A DNA stretch of 64,000 nt from Lawsonella clevelandensis (GCF_001293125.1 NZ_CP009312.1:1277447-1341446); one strand, 5' to 3'. Numbered from the stretch's first letter, positions 48,212 through 58,866 are shown. Notes: generated from the letters alone by a model not told the origin. Made by a program: numbers and translations.

Positions 48212-49714
48212 TTAGTGGTTGCTCGGCGGGGTACCGAGGTCTTCGATGGCAACCTCGAGCTTGGCCGCACGGGCAGCGTCACGCTTGGCGTGGGAGTTAG
48301 CCAGAATGACCTTCTCCTTACGGTGTACCAGCGCCAGCAGAGCAATGGACAGCACCGCGCAGATCACCAGGAACACAAAGGCAGCATGCCACCCAAGGTG
48401 CTGGGCAATGGCGCCAACACCGGTGGAGGCCATGGTGGCACCCAACACGTAGCCGAAGAGGCCGGTGAAGCCTGCGGCGGTGCCAGCAATGTGGGTGGGG
48501 GAAAGATCCAGTGCCTGCAGGCCGATCAGCATGACGGGGCCGTAGATGAGGCCGCCGGCGAGGGCAAGGGCGGTCCAGGGGACCCACATCGGGGTGTCGG
48601 TGGGGGGCAGCCAGTACAGCAGGACAGCGAGGATAACGCCGGCCATGAAGACAATACCGGTAATGGAGCGGTGGCCCTTGAAGACGCGGTCGGAGACCCA
48701 ACCACAGAGCAGGGTGCCGACGATGCCGGCGATCTCGAAGATGGAGAAGCCGGCAATGCCTTCACCCACGGAGCCACCGCGCACCTGCACGAGGTAGAGC
48801 GGGGCCCAGGACACGATGCCGTAGCGGAGGGTGTAAACGAACACGTTCGCCAGCGCCAGGAACACCATGGTGGGATTGCGGAGGATGTGGCGACGAATGG
48901 TTTGCCAGGTGGACTCGGAACGGTCGGTGTCGTCGATCTCCACTGGGGCGGGGTCGTTGTGGTACTCCTCGATAGAGGAGAGGCCCATGGACTGCGGATT
49001 GTCGCGCACCAGGAAGAAGGTGATAATGGCGAGCACGAAGCAGATGACGGCGGGGAACCAGAAGGCGGATGCCCAGTTGTTGTGACCAAAGTGGTCGAGG
49101 GCGAAGGCCACGAGCACACCGGAGAGAGCGCCACCAACGTTGTGGGCCACGTTCCAGATAGCCATCTTTCCACCACGTTCGGAGGTGGAGAACCAGTGAA
49201 CCATGACGCGGCCGGAAGGCGGCCAGCCCATACCCTGGAAGATGCCGTTCACTGTCATGAGGACGGCAAAGATACTCACCGAGATGGTGGCACCAGCGGA
49301 GAAGCTGATGAGAACATTGGTGAGGCCCGACAGGATGAGGCCAAGCGGCATGAAGTAGCGGGCGTTTGCGCGGTCACTGATGGTGGCGGCAAAGAACTTG
49401 GAAAGACCGTAGGCCACGAGAAGGCAGTTGGCGATAATGCCGATGTCGGTCTTGGAGAGGCCATTCTCGTACAGAACGTTGGAGACGAGGCTGACGTTGT
49501 TGCGGATCAGGTAGAAGGAGGCGTAGCCAATGAAGATACCGATGAACACCTGGAAACGCAGGCGCGGGTAGAGCTTATCGATTTCTTCCTTGGGAAGCAG
49601 TGGCTTGGGCTGGGGCGCTCGAAGCCAGCGCGGGAGCCGAGACTTAGGCTCACCCTTCATTTGGGCTGCGGTGGCGTCCACGGCAGCGTTCTTATCACTT
49701 TCGGAAGTAGTCAC
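48212..49714 (-). CDS. MFS transporter of the organophosphate:phosphate antiporter family
   Basis: 500 residues, twelve predicted transmembrane helices. The N-terminal helix block GYASFYLIRNNVSLV and the loop SKTDIGIIANCLLVAYGLSK resemble GlpT/UhpT, as does GWPPSGRVMVHWFS. A 50-residue cytoplasmic N-terminus and a polar tail are extra. GlpT imports glycerol-3-phosphate in exchange for phosphate; the exact substrate here is inference. Glycerol phosphate uptake would suit a lipid-using organism. It is transcribed alone; a conserved terminator separates it from the mycolyltransferase. Confidence 0.85.
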   Translation of the reverse strand: MTTSESDKNAAVDATAAQMKGEPKSRLPRWLRAPQPKPLLPKEEIDKLYPRLRFQVFIGIFIGYASFYLIRNNVSLVSNVLYENGLSKTDIGIIANCLLVAYGLSKFFAATISDRANARYFMPLGLILSGLTNVLISFSAGATISVSIFAVLMTVNGIFQGMGWPPSGRVMVHWFSTSERGGKMAIWNVAHNVGGALSGVLVAFALDHFGHNNWASAFWFPAVICFVLAIITFFLVRDNPQSMGLSSIEEYHNDPAPVEIDDTDRSESTWQTIRRHILRNPTMVFLALANVFVYTLRYGIVSWAPLYLVQVRGGSVGEGIAGFSIFEIAGIVGTLLCGWVSDRVFKGHRSITGIVFMAGVILAVLLYWLPPTDTPMWVPWTALALAGGLIYGPVMLIGLQALDLSPTHIAGTAAGFTGLFGYVLGATMASTGVGAIAQHLGWHAAFVFLVICAVLSIALLALVHRKEKVILANSHAKRDAARAAKLEVAIEDLGTPPSNH

Positions 49715-49859
49715 CCACTTATATCTACCGTATGAGCACCATATTGGTACAACCCTGATTACCAGGAATTGCCTTAGCTTTTATACAAGTTATACAGCTG
49801 GTAACCACCGCAACATCTCCGGATTCATCTAGCTGTAAAAAGGCACTATCCTAGAGAAC

Positions 49860-51506
49860 GTGACTGATCTCAAGAAAACCTCGCAGGACCCAACCGCCGC
49901 TGCCGCCGCAGTTTCCTCCGTTCCCGCTGACGACAAGTCCCCCGAACAGATCCGCATCCGTAAGGACAAGCGGCTCCGTTTGTTGGATGAGGCCACCCAG
50001 GGCCATGAGGATCGCCACCCCTACCCGGTAGTGGTGCCGCGTACCCATACTTTGCGCGAGATCATCGACAATGCTGACTATGACGCCCTCGGTAATGGTG
50101 ACGAGTCCACTGATATCGTCACGATCGCCGGCCGGGTGCTCTTCGTCCGCAACACCGGCAAGCTTTGCTTTGCTCGCCTGCAGGAAGGTGTCACGAATGA
50201 CACTGCCGCCACCACCGCGCTGGGTGAGGCCGCCCAGTTGCAGGTGATGCTGTCCTTGGCTGAGGTTGGGGAGGATGCGCTGGCCGCCTGGAAGGCCGAT
50301 GTGGACTTGGGGGACTTCGTCTATGTGACGGGTCGCGTGTGCCGCTCGAAGCGCGGTGAACTTTCCGTCATGGCGACGCACTGGGCGATGGCCTCGAAGG
50401 CGCTGCGCCCGCTGCCGGTTGCGCACAAAGAGATGAGTGAGGACACCCGGATTCGTCACCGTTACACCGACCTCATCATGCGGGAAGAGGCCCGGAAGAA
50501 CGCCATCGTGCGGATTAAGGTGGTGCGCGCACTGCGCCACGCGCTGGAGCGTCGCGGCTTCCTGGAGGTGGAGACCCCGATGTTACAGACGCTGCATGGT
50601 GGTGCCGCCGCCCGTCCGTTTGTCACCCACTCCAATGCTCTGGACATTGACCTTTACCTGCGTATTGCGCCGGAACTGTATCTGAAGCGCTGCATTGTGG
50701 GCGGACTGGATCGGGTGTTTGAGATCAACCGTAACTTCCGCAATGAGGGCGTGGACTCGTCCCACAGCCCCGAGTTCGCCATGCTGGAGACCTATCAGGC
50801 CTATGGCACCTACGATGACGCCGCCGTGATGATGCGGGAAATGATCCAGGAGATCGCTCTGGAGGTGTTTGGCTCCACCACGGTCACCCTGGCGGATGGC
50901 AGCAAATACGACTTTGGTGGCGACAGTTGGAAGACCATCGAGATGTACCCGTCTCTGAACGAGGCGCTGCACCGCAAGTTCCCGGAGACGATCGGGTTGG
51001 AGGTGACGGTGGATACGTCTGTGGAGGAGCTGCAGGACATTGCCAACGTTATCGGCCTAGAGGTACCCAAGGATGCAGGCTGGCTGCATGGCAAGCTGGT
51101 GGAAGAGATGTGGGAGAACCTGTGTGAGGACCAGCTGGAGGGCCCCATTTTTGTGCGGGACTTTCCGGTAGAAACTTCTCCGCTCACCCGCGACCACCGC
51201 TCTAAGCGGGGTGTAACGGAGAAGTGGGATCTCTACGTGCGCGGCTTTGAGCTGGCCACCGCCTACTCCGAGCTGGTGGATCCGGTTATTCAACGGCAGC
51301 GTTTCGAGGATCAGGCGCGGCTGGCCGCTGCCGGTGACGACGAGGCCATGGTGCTCGATGAGGACTTCCTGGAGGCTATGGAGCAGGGTATGCCCCCGGC
51401 CTGCGGTACCGGTATGGGGATTGACCGCTTGCTGATGGCACTCACCGGCCTGGGTATCCGTGAAACGGTGCTCTACCCGATGGTGAAACCCCAGCAGCCC
51501 AAGTAG
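49860..51506 (+). CDS. lysS: Lysyl-tRNA synthetase (class II)
   Basis: 548 residues from GTG 49860. The N-terminal OB-fold ([24 protein letters not shown]) binds the anticodon. Class II motifs: [10 protein letters not shown] (motif 1), [24 protein letters not shown] (motif 2 region, only 20 residues cited elsewhere) and [13 protein letters not shown] (motif 3). TATCCT ends 7 nt before the GTG, so it may be leaderless. An N-terminal extension of about 30 residues is Ala/Ser-rich. In M. tuberculosis lsr2 and clpC1 follow; here lsr2 is absent. Confidence 0.96.
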   Translation: MTDLKKTSQDPTAAAAAVSSVPADDKSPEQIRIRKDKRLRLLDEATQGHEDRHPYPVVVPRTHTLREIIDNADYDALGNGDESTDIVTIAGRVLFVRNTGKLCFARLQEGVTNDTAATTALGEAAQLQVMLSLAEVGEDALAAWKADVDLGDFVYVTGRVCRSKRGELSVMATHWAMASKALRPLPVAHKEMSEDTRIRHRYTDLIMREEARKNAIVRIKVVRALRHALERRGFLEVETPMLQTLHGGAAARPFVTHSNALDIDLYLRIAPELYLKRCIVGGLDRVFEINRNFRNEGVDSSHSPEFAMLETYQAYGTYDDAAVMMREMIQEIALEVFGSTTVTLADGSKYDFGGDSWKTIEMYPSLNEALHRKFPETIGLEVTVDTSVEELQDIANVIGLEVPKDAGWLHGKLVEEMWENLCEDQLEGPIFVRDFPVETSPLTRDHRSKRGVTEKWDLYVRGFELATAYSELVDPVIQRQRFEDQARLAAAGDDEAMVLDEDFLEAMEQGMPPACGTGMGIDRLLMALTGLGIRETVLYPMVKPQQPK

Positions 51507-51560
51507 GCGCCGAGCAGCCCCAACTAGGCCCCGCGGCCCAAGTCGGCGACGGGCAGCAGT

Positions 51561-53831
51561 TTAGAGTGCGCGCCCTAGGCGTTCGGCCGCCTGCACCGCT
51601 TCCATGACGCGGCCGGGTTTCACCGCGTCCGCGATGACGTTCACTTCGGGAATGTGGTGGGCGCTCTGTAGGTCCGTGAAGAGCTGGTGGTCTGCCGCCA
51701 AGCCGGAGGCGAACACGATGAGGTCGCCCGGCAGTTCCTGAATCTCGTTCTGCTCCTTGATCTTTGGTGCGAGCGGATTCTCGATGTTGGGTGGCAGAAT
51801 GGGGTGCCAGGTCTCATAGGGGTTGGGGACGGAGGGGTGCAGATTGCGTTCCACACGCAGCCCACGAGGCGTGATCTCCACTGCCTTGGTGCAGTTGAGC
51901 AACGGGACGCCCGCTCGGCCCAGATAGTGGATGAGCATGCCGCGGTTGGATGTAACGGTGTGCTCCATAAAACGAGGCGCCATCTCGATCACCGTCACCT
52001 CTTTCTGATGCTCCATGCGCAGCCAGTAGGCCACTTCGCAGCCCACATCACCGCCACCCACCACTATGACGCGCCGCACGCCCTCCAGTTCTTCAGGGTG
52101 GACGAGGAGATCGGTGGCCAGCATGGTGCGGTTGGTGTTCTGTCCGGGAATGGGCAGGGTGACGGGGCTACTGCCGACGGCGACTACGACGGAGTCTGGT
52201 TGCTGGGTGAGTACCCACTCGCTAGTGGCTGTGGTGTTCATGAGCACGGTGAGGTTGTTATCGCGTTCTGCCTCGGCGACCTTGCGTCGCAGCCAGTCCA
52301 GGTAGAGCTGGATGTCGAACTTAATCGCGGGCTGGCTGCCGGGCACAATCTGGCCACCCAGCTGGTTAGTCTTTTCTATCAGGGTGACGTGGTGGCCGCG
52401 TTTCGCCGCAGTGATGGCGGTGAGGCAGCCGGCCGGGCCACCGCCAATCACGTACACGTTCTTGGGTTGTTCGGCGGGGAGGGGGTCCTTCGGCATGTCG
52501 TATTCGAAGGCGGTGCGTGCGTTGACGGCACAGAGCGGGTGGCCACCCGCCACAAATTCGTGTACGCAGCCTTCCTGGCAGCCGATACAGGGTCGGATGT
52601 CGTCGACGTCGCCCCGGTAGGCTTTGTTGGCCCATTCTTCGTCGGCCAGCAAGGGACGGCCGAGCATCACCATGTCGGCGGAACCGTCCCGCAGTACTTG
52701 TTCGGCGGTGTCGGGGTAGTTCAGTTTTCCGACTTCCACAATGGGGACGGGCAGTCCAGCGTTGGAGAGTACGCCGTCGCGAGCGAATGCTTCTTTGACG
52801 TAGCGGGAGACGGCGGCGAAGCAGGCTGGTGGCATGGCGTTGGGCATGTGGGCGAGCCACCAGTTGTCGTAGCAGCCCAGGTCCACGTCAAACATGTCGA
52901 CGCCGGCCTTCACCAGGTTCTTCATATAGTCGAGGGTCTGTTCTATGGTGCGGCCGTTGACGTACTTTTTCATGTCCGTCTCGAACATGGTCTGCCCGTA
53001 TGTTTCGTTGAGGGCATGGGAGAGGTCGATGCGGTACATGATGGGGTACTTGGGGCCAACCCGGCGCCGAATTTCCTTGATGAGATCCAGCCCGAAGCGT
53101 TGTGGATCGCGGTAGCGGCCGAGTTTGCGGCGGTTCCAGGCACCACTGGTGAGCTGGTCCAGTAGGTAGCCTTCATGGCCGTGGAGGTAGACGCCGTCCA
53201 ATCCGCACTCTTGGGCGTTGGCGGCGGCCTGCCCACCCAGTTTCACCATCTTTCTGATTTCGCGGTTCGTGAGGCGGCGACAGGGGACGGTGCCCATGTA
53301 GAAGTTGGGGTTCCAGGAGGCGGAGACGGGCAGTTTGTGGTCGTTGAGGAGGCATTGGGGGTTGCCGACGCGTCCCAGTCCTGCCGTCAGCTGAATGAAC
53401 ACTGTGGAGCCGTATGCGTGGACTCCTTGGGCGAGGTCGCGCCAGCCGGCAAAGTTGGTGCGGGAGTTATCGATGCGGGGAAAGTAGGTGAGGTTTCCGG
53501 GTTCGATAAGAGAGGGGTCGACGCCGAAGGTGAAGGGGATGAGGCCAGTGGTGATGAGCCCCACTCCGCCTTTCGCGCGCTCGACGAGGTAGTCCACCAT
53601 CTGTTCGTTGGGGCGGCCGGATTCATCGCACATGGTGATGTTGCCCATGGGGGCCATGACGATGCGGTTTTTGATGAAGACGGAGTTCACCTGGATGGGG
53701 GTGAAGAGGTGGGTATAGGGCCACAGGTTGCGTGTCATCTCTCCCGAGTAGGGCCATCGTCCGGGTAGGAACCAGTCGGCGTAACTATCGACGAGTTCTT
53801 GAATGAGGGGATCTGTGTGCAGTGCGGGCAT
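51561..53831 (-). CDS. 2,4-dienoyl-CoA reductase-like flavoenzyme (OYE plus FAD/NAD domains)
   Basis: 756 residues. The N-terminal TIM barrel is of old-yellow-enzyme type (NRIVMAPMGNITMCDESG, DGVYLHGHEGYLLDQ). An iron-sulfur site C-x2-C-x3-C-x11-C (CIGCQEGCVHE) follows, then an FAD domain (YVIGGGPAGCLTAITAAKRG) and an NAD(P) domain (VIVVGGGDVGCEVAY). This is the FadH/BaiCD/trimethylamine dehydrogenase architecture. FadH reduces 2,4-dienoyl-CoA in unsaturated fatty acid breakdown; bile-acid or other enone reductases are alternatives. AAGGAG sits 7 nt before ATG 53831. It replaces lsr2 between lysS and clpC. Confidence 0.85.
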   Translation of the reverse strand: MPALHTDPLIQELVDSYADWFLPGRWPYSGEMTRNLWPYTHLFTPIQVNSVFIKNRIVMAPMGNITMCDESGRPNEQMVDYLVERAKGGVGLITTGLIPFTFGVDPSLIEPGNLTYFPRIDNSRTNFAGWRDLAQGVHAYGSTVFIQLTAGLGRVGNPQCLLNDHKLPVSASWNPNFYMGTVPCRRLTNREIRKMVKLGGQAAANAQECGLDGVYLHGHEGYLLDQLTSGAWNRRKLGRYRDPQRFGLDLIKEIRRRVGPKYPIMYRIDLSHALNETYGQTMFETDMKKYVNGRTIEQTLDYMKNLVKAGVDMFDVDLGCYDNWWLAHMPNAMPPACFAAVSRYVKEAFARDGVLSNAGLPVPIVEVGKLNYPDTAEQVLRDGSADMVMLGRPLLADEEWANKAYRGDVDDIRPCIGCQEGCVHEFVAGGHPLCAVNARTAFEYDMPKDPLPAEQPKNVYVIGGGPAGCLTAITAAKRGHHVTLIEKTNQLGGQIVPGSQPAIKFDIQLYLDWLRRKVAEAERDNNLTVLMNTTATSEWVLTQQPDSVVVAVGSSPVTLPIPGQNTNRTMLATDLLVHPEELEGVRRVIVVGGGDVGCEVAYWLRMEHQKEVTVIEMAPRFMEHTVTSNRGMLIHYLGRAGVPLLNCTKAVEITPRGLRVERNLHPSVPNPYETWHPILPPNIENPLAPKIKEQNEIQELPGDLIVFASGLAADHQLFTDLQSAHHIPEVNVIADAVKPGRVMEAVQAAERLGRAL

Positions 53832-53859
53832 GACGCGCTCCTTGTGTCGGTACCTGCTT

Positions 53860-53898
53860 TTTACGCTAGTAGCGTAGGTGTCTCAATTCCTGGAATTG
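53860..53898 (-). promoter_or_regulatory. Promoter of the dienoyl-CoA reductase gene with two palindromes
   Basis: On the minus strand TTGAGA (53886-53881), a 17-nt spacer and TAAAAA (53863-53858) form a promoter. The spacer is filled by the perfect palindrome TACGCT-AGT-AGCGTA (53862-53876). A second perfect palindrome CAATTCC-T-GGAATTG (53884-53898) covers the -35. From memory the first resembles the ClgR activator site of Corynebacterium (WNNWCGCYNANRGCGWWS, one mismatch), and clpC starts 180 nt away on the other side. A repressor or divergent control is equally possible. Confidence 0.6.
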
Positions 53899-54076
53899 GC
53901 GGGGTGGTAAGTCGCAAAACTAGGTATGATCAGGAATTTCTAAGGTGGTTTGTGACGCATTTCTCAGCCCCGTAGGCTGTGAGGTGAGCATTTAAAAGCA
54001 CCCTGATGCGAATGCAACAATTTAGCCCGCTCGCGCGTTCTATAGAATAAGAACGTAGAGACAAGTAGGGAGACCA

Positions 54077-56767
54077 ATGTTCGAACGGTTTACGGATCGC
54101 GCTCGCCGCGTGGTTGTGCTGGCCCAAGAAGAGGCTCGCATGCTCAACCACAATTACATCGGAACCGAGCACATCCTGTTAGGACTTATCCACGAGGGTG
54201 AAGGCGTTGCCGCCAAGGCCCTTGAGGCCATGGACATCTCCCTCGAATCTGTGCGCGAGCAGGTCGAGGAGATTATCGGGCAGGGCACGCAAGCCCCCTC
54301 CGGCCACATTCCTTTCACCCCCCGTGCCAAGAAGGTCCTGGAGTACTCTCTCCGCGAGGCACTGCAGCTAGGCCACAATTACATCGGAACCGAGCACATC
54401 CTGCTCGGCCTGATCCGCGAGGGTGAGGGTGTCGCCGCCCAGGTGCTCACCAACCTCGGTGCGGATCTGCCGCGTGTGCGTCAGCAGGTCATTCAGCTGC
54501 TCAACGGCTACCAGGGGAGCTCTTCCTCTCTGGAGGCTACCCAGGAGCCAGCGGCCGCTGCTTCAGTACCCTCCTCCTCCCCGTCCCGCGGCCGCGGGGG
54601 CACCCCCTCTACCTCTCTGGTGCTTGACCAGTTCGGCCGTAACCTCACGGCAGCTGCCCGCGAAGGCAAGCTCGACCCCGTCATCGGGCGTGAGAAGGAA
54701 ATCGAACGCATCATGCAGGTGTTGTGTCGCCGCACCAAGAACAACCCCTGCCTCATTGGCGAGCCGGGTGTCGGCAAGACGGCCGTGGTGGAAGGCCTCG
54801 CGTTGGCAATTGCCCACGACGATGTGCCAGACATCCTCGCCAACAAGCAGCTCTACAGCCTTGACCTCTCCAGCATGGTGGCGGGCTCCCGCTACCGCGG
54901 TGATTTCGAAGAGCGTATGAAGAAGGTGCTCAAGGAAATCACCCAGCGCGGTGACATTATTATCTTCATTGACGAGATCCACACCCTGGTAGGTGCGGGT
55001 GCCGCCGAGGGCTCCATTGACGCTGCCAACATTCTGAAGCCGCGTCTCTCCCGTGGTGAAATTCAGTGCATTGGCGCCACCACCATGGACGAGTATCACA
55101 AGCACATTGAGAAGGATGCCGCACTGGAGCGCCGCTTCCAGCCCATTCAGGTGCCGGAGCCGACCCAGGAAATGGCTATCGACATTCTCAAGGGCCTGCG
55201 CGACCGCTACGAACAGCATCACAAGGTCACTATCACCGATGCTGCTATTACCAGCGCCGTAGACCTGTCTGCCCGTTACATCACCGACCGCTACTTGCCG
55301 GATAAGGCCATCGACCTGATCGATGAGGCCGGTGCCCGCCTGCGCATTAAGCGTATGACCGCGCCGCCGGACCTGCGTGAGTTCGACGACAAGATCGCCG
55401 AGGTGCGCGGCCGCAAGGAATCCGCCATCGACAACCAGGACTTCGAGAAGGCCGCCGCTCTGCGCGACGACGAGAAGAAGCTCATTGCTGAGCGGAAAGT
55501 GCGCGAGCAGCAGTGGCGGGACGGCGAATCCGCCTCCGATGCGATCGTGGACGACGAGAACATTGCCGAGGTGTTGGCCAACTGGACCGGTATCCCCGTC
55601 GCCAAGCTCACTGAGTCTGAATCCAACCGTCTGCTGCATATGGAAGATGAGCTGCACAAACGCATCATCGGCCAGAATGAGGCAGTGCAGGCCGTGTCCC
55701 GCGCGATCCGCCGCACCCGCGCCGGCCTGAAAGACCCGAAGCGTCCCGCCGGTACCTTTATCTTCGCCGGCCCCTCCGGTGTGGGTAAGACTGAGCTGTC
55801 GAAGGCATTGGCCGAGTTCCTGTTTGGTGACGATGATGCCCTCATCACGGTAGATATGGGCGAATACCACGACGCCTACCAGGTCTCCCGCCTCTTCGGT
55901 TCCTCCCCCGGATACGTGGGCTACGAAGAGGGTGGCCAGCTCACCGAGAAGGTGCGTCGCAAGCCGTTCTCCGTGGTGCTCTTCGACGAGATCGAAAAGG
56001 CCCACCAGCGTGTCTACGACTCCCTCATGCAGGTTCTCGACGAAGGTCGCATGACGGACGGACAGGGTCGCGAGGTGGACTTCCGCAACACCGTCATCAT
56101 CTTCACCTCCAACATTGGCACCCAGGATATTTCCAAGCCGGTCGGCATGGGCTTCCAGGATTCCGCCAATGCGGACGAGAACAACTATCAGCGAATGCAG
56201 AACAAGGTGCGCGAGGGTATGAAGAAGCACTTCCGCCCCGAGTTCCTCAACCGTATTGATGATGTCATCGTCTTCCGTCAGCTCACCGAGGACGAAATCT
56301 TGGAGATGGTCGACCTCATGCTGGGCGGTGTGCAGAAGCAGCTGCGCAACCAGGACCTCACCTTGGAGGTCACTGAACTGGCCAAGTGTCTGCTGGCCAA
56401 GCGCGGCTTCGACCCGGTGCTGGGTGCCCGTCCGCTGCGTCGCACCATTCAGCGCTACGTGGAGGACGAGCTGTCCGAGATGATTATCTTCGGCGAGTTC
56501 GCGCCGGGCGACACCATCCAGGTGGGAGTCGACGGCTGGGACGGCGAAGACTCCCACGACAACGCCCTCTTCACTTTCACCGTTGTGAAGCCTGAGGCAC
56601 CCCGCGATGTCGTGGATGCTGATGATGGGTCCGCTACTGGTGCCGATGCCCCCGAACTGGTGGCGGAGCCGGAGCAGATTGTGCCCCTTGCTTCCCATAG
56701 CGAGGAGCTGACGTCCGCGGATGGCGCTGCTGTCGCCGAGTCGGATGATGAGGAGTTCCTCAGCTAG
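54077..56767 (+). CDS. clpC: ATP-dependent Clp unfoldase ClpC
   Basis: 896 residues. Two Clp-N repeats (1-145; [19 protein letters not shown] and its copy) are followed by AAA1 with Walker A GEPGVGKT (about 230), the UVR/middle region with [15 protein letters not shown]2 with Walker A GPSGVGKT (about 565), and an acidic C-terminal tail. It feeds ClpP1P2 and is essential in mycobacteria, being the target of cyclomarin and related peptides. TATAGAAT near 54041-54048 is the probable -10. A candidate ClgR-like site lies 200 nt upstream. Followed by a strong terminator. Confidence 0.97.
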   Translation: MFERFTDRARRVVVLAQEEARMLNHNYIGTEHILLGLIHEGEGVAAKALEAMDISLESVREQVEEIIGQGTQAPSGHIPFTPRAKKVLEYSLREALQLGHNYIGTEHILLGLIREGEGVAAQVLTNLGADLPRVRQQVIQLLNGYQGSSSSLEATQEPAAAASVPSSSPSRGRGGTPSTSLVLDQFGRNLTAAAREGKLDPVIGREKEIERIMQVLCRRTKNNPCLIGEPGVGKTAVVEGLALAIAHDDVPDILANKQLYSLDLSSMVAGSRYRGDFEERMKKVLKEITQRGDIIIFIDEIHTLVGAGAAEGSIDAANILKPRLSRGEIQCIGATTMDEYHKHIEKDAALERRFQPIQVPEPTQEMAIDILKGLRDRYEQHHKVTITDAAITSAVDLSARYITDRYLPDKAIDLIDEAGARLRIKRMTAPPDLREFDDKIAEVRGRKESAIDNQDFEKAAALRDDEKKLIAERKVREQQWRDGESASDAIVDDENIAEVLANWTGIPVAKLTESESNRLLHMEDELHKRIIGQNEAVQAVSRAIRRTRAGLKDPKRPAGTFIFAGPSGVGKTELSKALAEFLFGDDDALITVDMGEYHDAYQVSRLFGSSPGYVGYEEGGQLTEKVRRKPFSVVLFDEIEKAHQRVYDSLMQVLDEGRMTDGQGREVDFRNTVIIFTSNIGTQDISKPVGMGFQDSANADENNYQRMQNKVREGMKKHFRPEFLNRIDDVIVFRQLTEDEILEMVDLMLGGVQKQLRNQDLTLEVTELAKCLLAKRGFDPVLGARPLRRTIQRYVEDELSEMIIFGEFAPGDTIQVGVDGWDGEDSHDNALFTFTVVKPEAPRDVVDADDGSATGADAPELVAEPEQIVPLASHSEELTSADGAAVAESDDEEFLS

Positions 56768-56792
56768 CTGAGGAACATGTCAGAACGTGAAA

Positions 56793-56824
56793 AGGTGCTT
56801 GCTTCCCAAGGGAAGCAAGCACCT
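56793..56824. terminator. Terminator downstream of clpC
   Basis: AGGTGCTTGCTTCC and GGAAGCAAGCACCT make a perfect 14-bp stem with a CAAG loop. It also serves the convergent lipase gene. Confidence 0.88.
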
Positions 56825-56827
56825 CTC

Positions 56828-56863
56828 GTCTGTTGGCCTGTCTGCGTCTGTTGGCCTGTCTGT
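56828..56863 (+). repeat. 18-nt direct repeat after clpC
   Basis: Two adjacent copies of GTCTGTTGGCCTGTCTGY are followed by degenerate TGTGGCC/TGTATG units up to about 56920. No coding function seen. Confidence 0.75.
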
Positions 56864-56925
56864 GCGGTCTGTGTGTGGCCAGTATGCAGCTTATATGTGG
56901 CCTGTATGGCTAGTGTGCGGCTGCC

Positions 56926-58866
56926 TTAACCGAGCGGGATGAACCCACCAAAGTAGAACGGCACCACCCCGCGTGGCATCGTCCACGTGATACGCGGGTC
57001 GAGGGCGTGCACCACCTCGTAGAGGGCGTACGGGTCATAGGGCAGCGCATAGTGGTCGGCGAAGTCCAGCGGGTATGTGCTCTGCAACGTGATGTTCGTA
57101 ACGTTGGAGGCTTTCGGTAGGTAGCTGGACCACTGGGGCACAACCGCGTCCTCATAAATGGTGGCGATGGAGGTGTAGTGCACCGCCGGGTGTGTGGGTG
57201 TACCGCTGCTCCATAGCTCTTTCACAAAGTCCGACGTGGGCAGCATCTGGTCGAGGGAGGGCCCCAGCTCCATGCCAAAGAACTTGGCGGTGATGGAGTT
57301 GAACGTGCCCTTGTTGGCGGGGGCTAGAGCCACAACGTTACGCACGTACTTCCATCCATCTAGTTTGGTGAGGTACCAGTGCGGCATGAGGCCGCCCAGC
57401 GAGTGGCCCACCAGGTCGACTTGGCGGGCGCCGGTGAGAGCACGGACTTTAGCCACTTCAGCAGCGAGTTCTTTGGCGGAGTCGCGCAGGTCGCCGATTC
57501 CGCCTGCGGTGGATTGTGCGCTCATTCGGCCGTAGTTGAAGGTGAAGACGTTGAATCCGGCATTGCGGAGGAGGGGTGCCAGGGCGATCCAGCTAGAGCT
57601 GGCGTTCTCGTAGGTGCCGTGGACGAGGATGATGGGTCGCGGATGGCGGGCAGCGAGGGCGGGGTCAAAATAGTTAGCGCCGGCAGGGGTAGCGTTTTTG
57701 TCTTTCAGCCCGGCCTGCTGTGCTTTGAGCTTGTTCATCACTACCGGTTGAGGGCCGTAAAAAGCCTTGGGCAGAGCCTTCTTGGTGGCTGTTGCGGCAG
57801 TGGTTGTCCCCTCTTGGGGGAGCGGAACGTACCCACCAATGTAGGGGAAAGAGACGCCGCAGGGGACAGTGCCGTGGTAGCGGTGGTCGAGGGCGCGGAG
57901 GACGGTGTTGAGGGTGGTGGGATCAAAGATATTAGCGTAGTGGTCTGTCAAGTCCGTGGAGCAGAGATCCTGTACCACAATGTTTTTCACATTCCTGGCA
58001 GGAGGCAAGAACTGGGAGGTATAGGGGGTGACGACATCGTCATAACGGGTGGTGATGACGGTGTAGCCCACACTGGGATGGGTGAGCGGACGCGTGTGCA
58101 GCTTGCGGAGGAACGCAGAGCCTTTCATCTGGTCCTTCTGTGAAGGTGAGATGAGGTCGCCGCCCAATGCCGTCACCCGATCCGTGGCAGCCTGGTCGTT
58201 GAGGAGGCCGAAGGCATCGGTACCGCGCAGGGAGGGGGAGATAGCCACCACACGGTTGACCTTCTTGTACCCGTCGAGGAAATTCATGTAGTAGAAGGGC
58301 ATCATGCCGCCCTGCGAGTGGCCCACAATATCGACCTTCTCGGCACGGGTTTTGGCCAGCACTAGCTCCACCCAGGCTTTCAGCTGCAGAGCGGAATTCT
58401 CGACCTTGTCCATGGCGCCGTCTCCATTGCCACCCAGGATAATGCCATAGCTGGGGGCGAAGACGCAGTAGCCAGCGTTTTTGAGAAGCGGAGCGAGGGC
58501 GTTCCAGGCGTACACGGGGCGATCGCTGGTGCCGTGGACAAGGATGACGGGGTTGGGGTGTTCTTTGCTGGGCTGGCAGTTCCAGTCGTCAGCTCCAGGG
58601 GGAGCTGCGTTGGGGTGGTGGGCGTGCAGGGTTTTTGCGTGCGGAGCCGACACGTCAATTTTCCGTGGTCCCCGGAAGGGAGCGGGCATGCCGGCAACGT
58701 CATTGACGTACCAAGGGGTGGTGGGGAGCACCTTGTAGACGGGGCTGGGGCCGGCCTGCGCGGTGCCCGCGAGGAGCCCGGTGGTGAGGGCGAGGGCGGC
58801 GGTGGCGGCGGCAGTGCTGCGGACTGCCCGGCGCGTGGTGGTGCCGTGGTGGTTAACGATAGTCAC
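56926..58866 (-). CDS. Secreted protein with two complete lipase domains
   Basis: 646 residues from GTG 58866 (TGAGGACA upstream; GTG 58881 is less likely). The signal peptide covers about 1-38. Two class-2 lipase domains follow in tandem. Domain 1: LVHGTSDRPVYAW, elbow GHSQGG (S184), acid near D277 (YDDVVTPY), His309 (DHYANIFD). Domain 2: LVHGTYENASSSW, elbow GHSLGG (S489), acid D573 (YEDAVVP), His605 (DHYALPYD). The spacing of 305 residues between nucleophiles shows an internal duplication; both triads look intact. The palindrome CCTCAC-A-GTGAGG (58876-58888) covers the ribosome site and may regulate it. Confidence 0.92.
   Translation of the reverse strand: MTIVNHHGTTTRRAVRSTAAATAALALTTGLLAGTAQAGPSPVYKVLPTTPWYVNDVAGMPAPFRGPRKIDVSAPHAKTLHAHHPNAAPPGADDWNCQPSKEHPNPVILVHGTSDRPVYAWNALAPLLKNAGYCVFAPSYGIILGGNGDGAMDKVENSALQLKAWVELVLAKTRAEKVDIVGHSQGGMMPFYYMNFLDGYKKVNRVVAISPSLRGTDAFGLLNDQAATDRVTALGGDLISPSQKDQMKGSAFLRKLHTRPLTHPSVGYTVITTRYDDVVTPYTSQFLPPARNVKNIVVQDLCSTDLTDHYANIFDPTTLNTVLRALDHRYHGTVPCGVSFPYIGGYVPLPQEGTTTAATATKKALPKAFYGPQPVVMNKLKAQQAGLKDKNATPAGANYFDPALAARHPRPIILVHGTYENASSSWIALAPLLRNAGFNVFTFNYGRMSAQSTAGGIGDLRDSAKELAAEVAKVRALTGARQVDLVGHSLGGLMPHWYLTKLDGWKYVRNVVALAPANKGTFNSITAKFFGMELGPSLDQMLPTSDFVKELWSSGTPTHPAVHYTSIATIYEDAVVPQWSSYLPKASNVTNITLQSTYPLDFADHYALPYDPYALYEVVHALDPRITWTMPRGVVPFYFGGFIPLG

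Noticed and set aside
48206-49735. Plus-strand frame (509 codons) opposite the MFS gene
   Set aside because: Composition (Gly/Glu/His-rich) is typical of an antisense shadow; the transporter has clear membrane helices.
54563-56698. Long minus-strand frame (711 codons) opposite clpC
   Set aside because: Antisense shadow caused by codon bias; clpC motifs are unmistakable.
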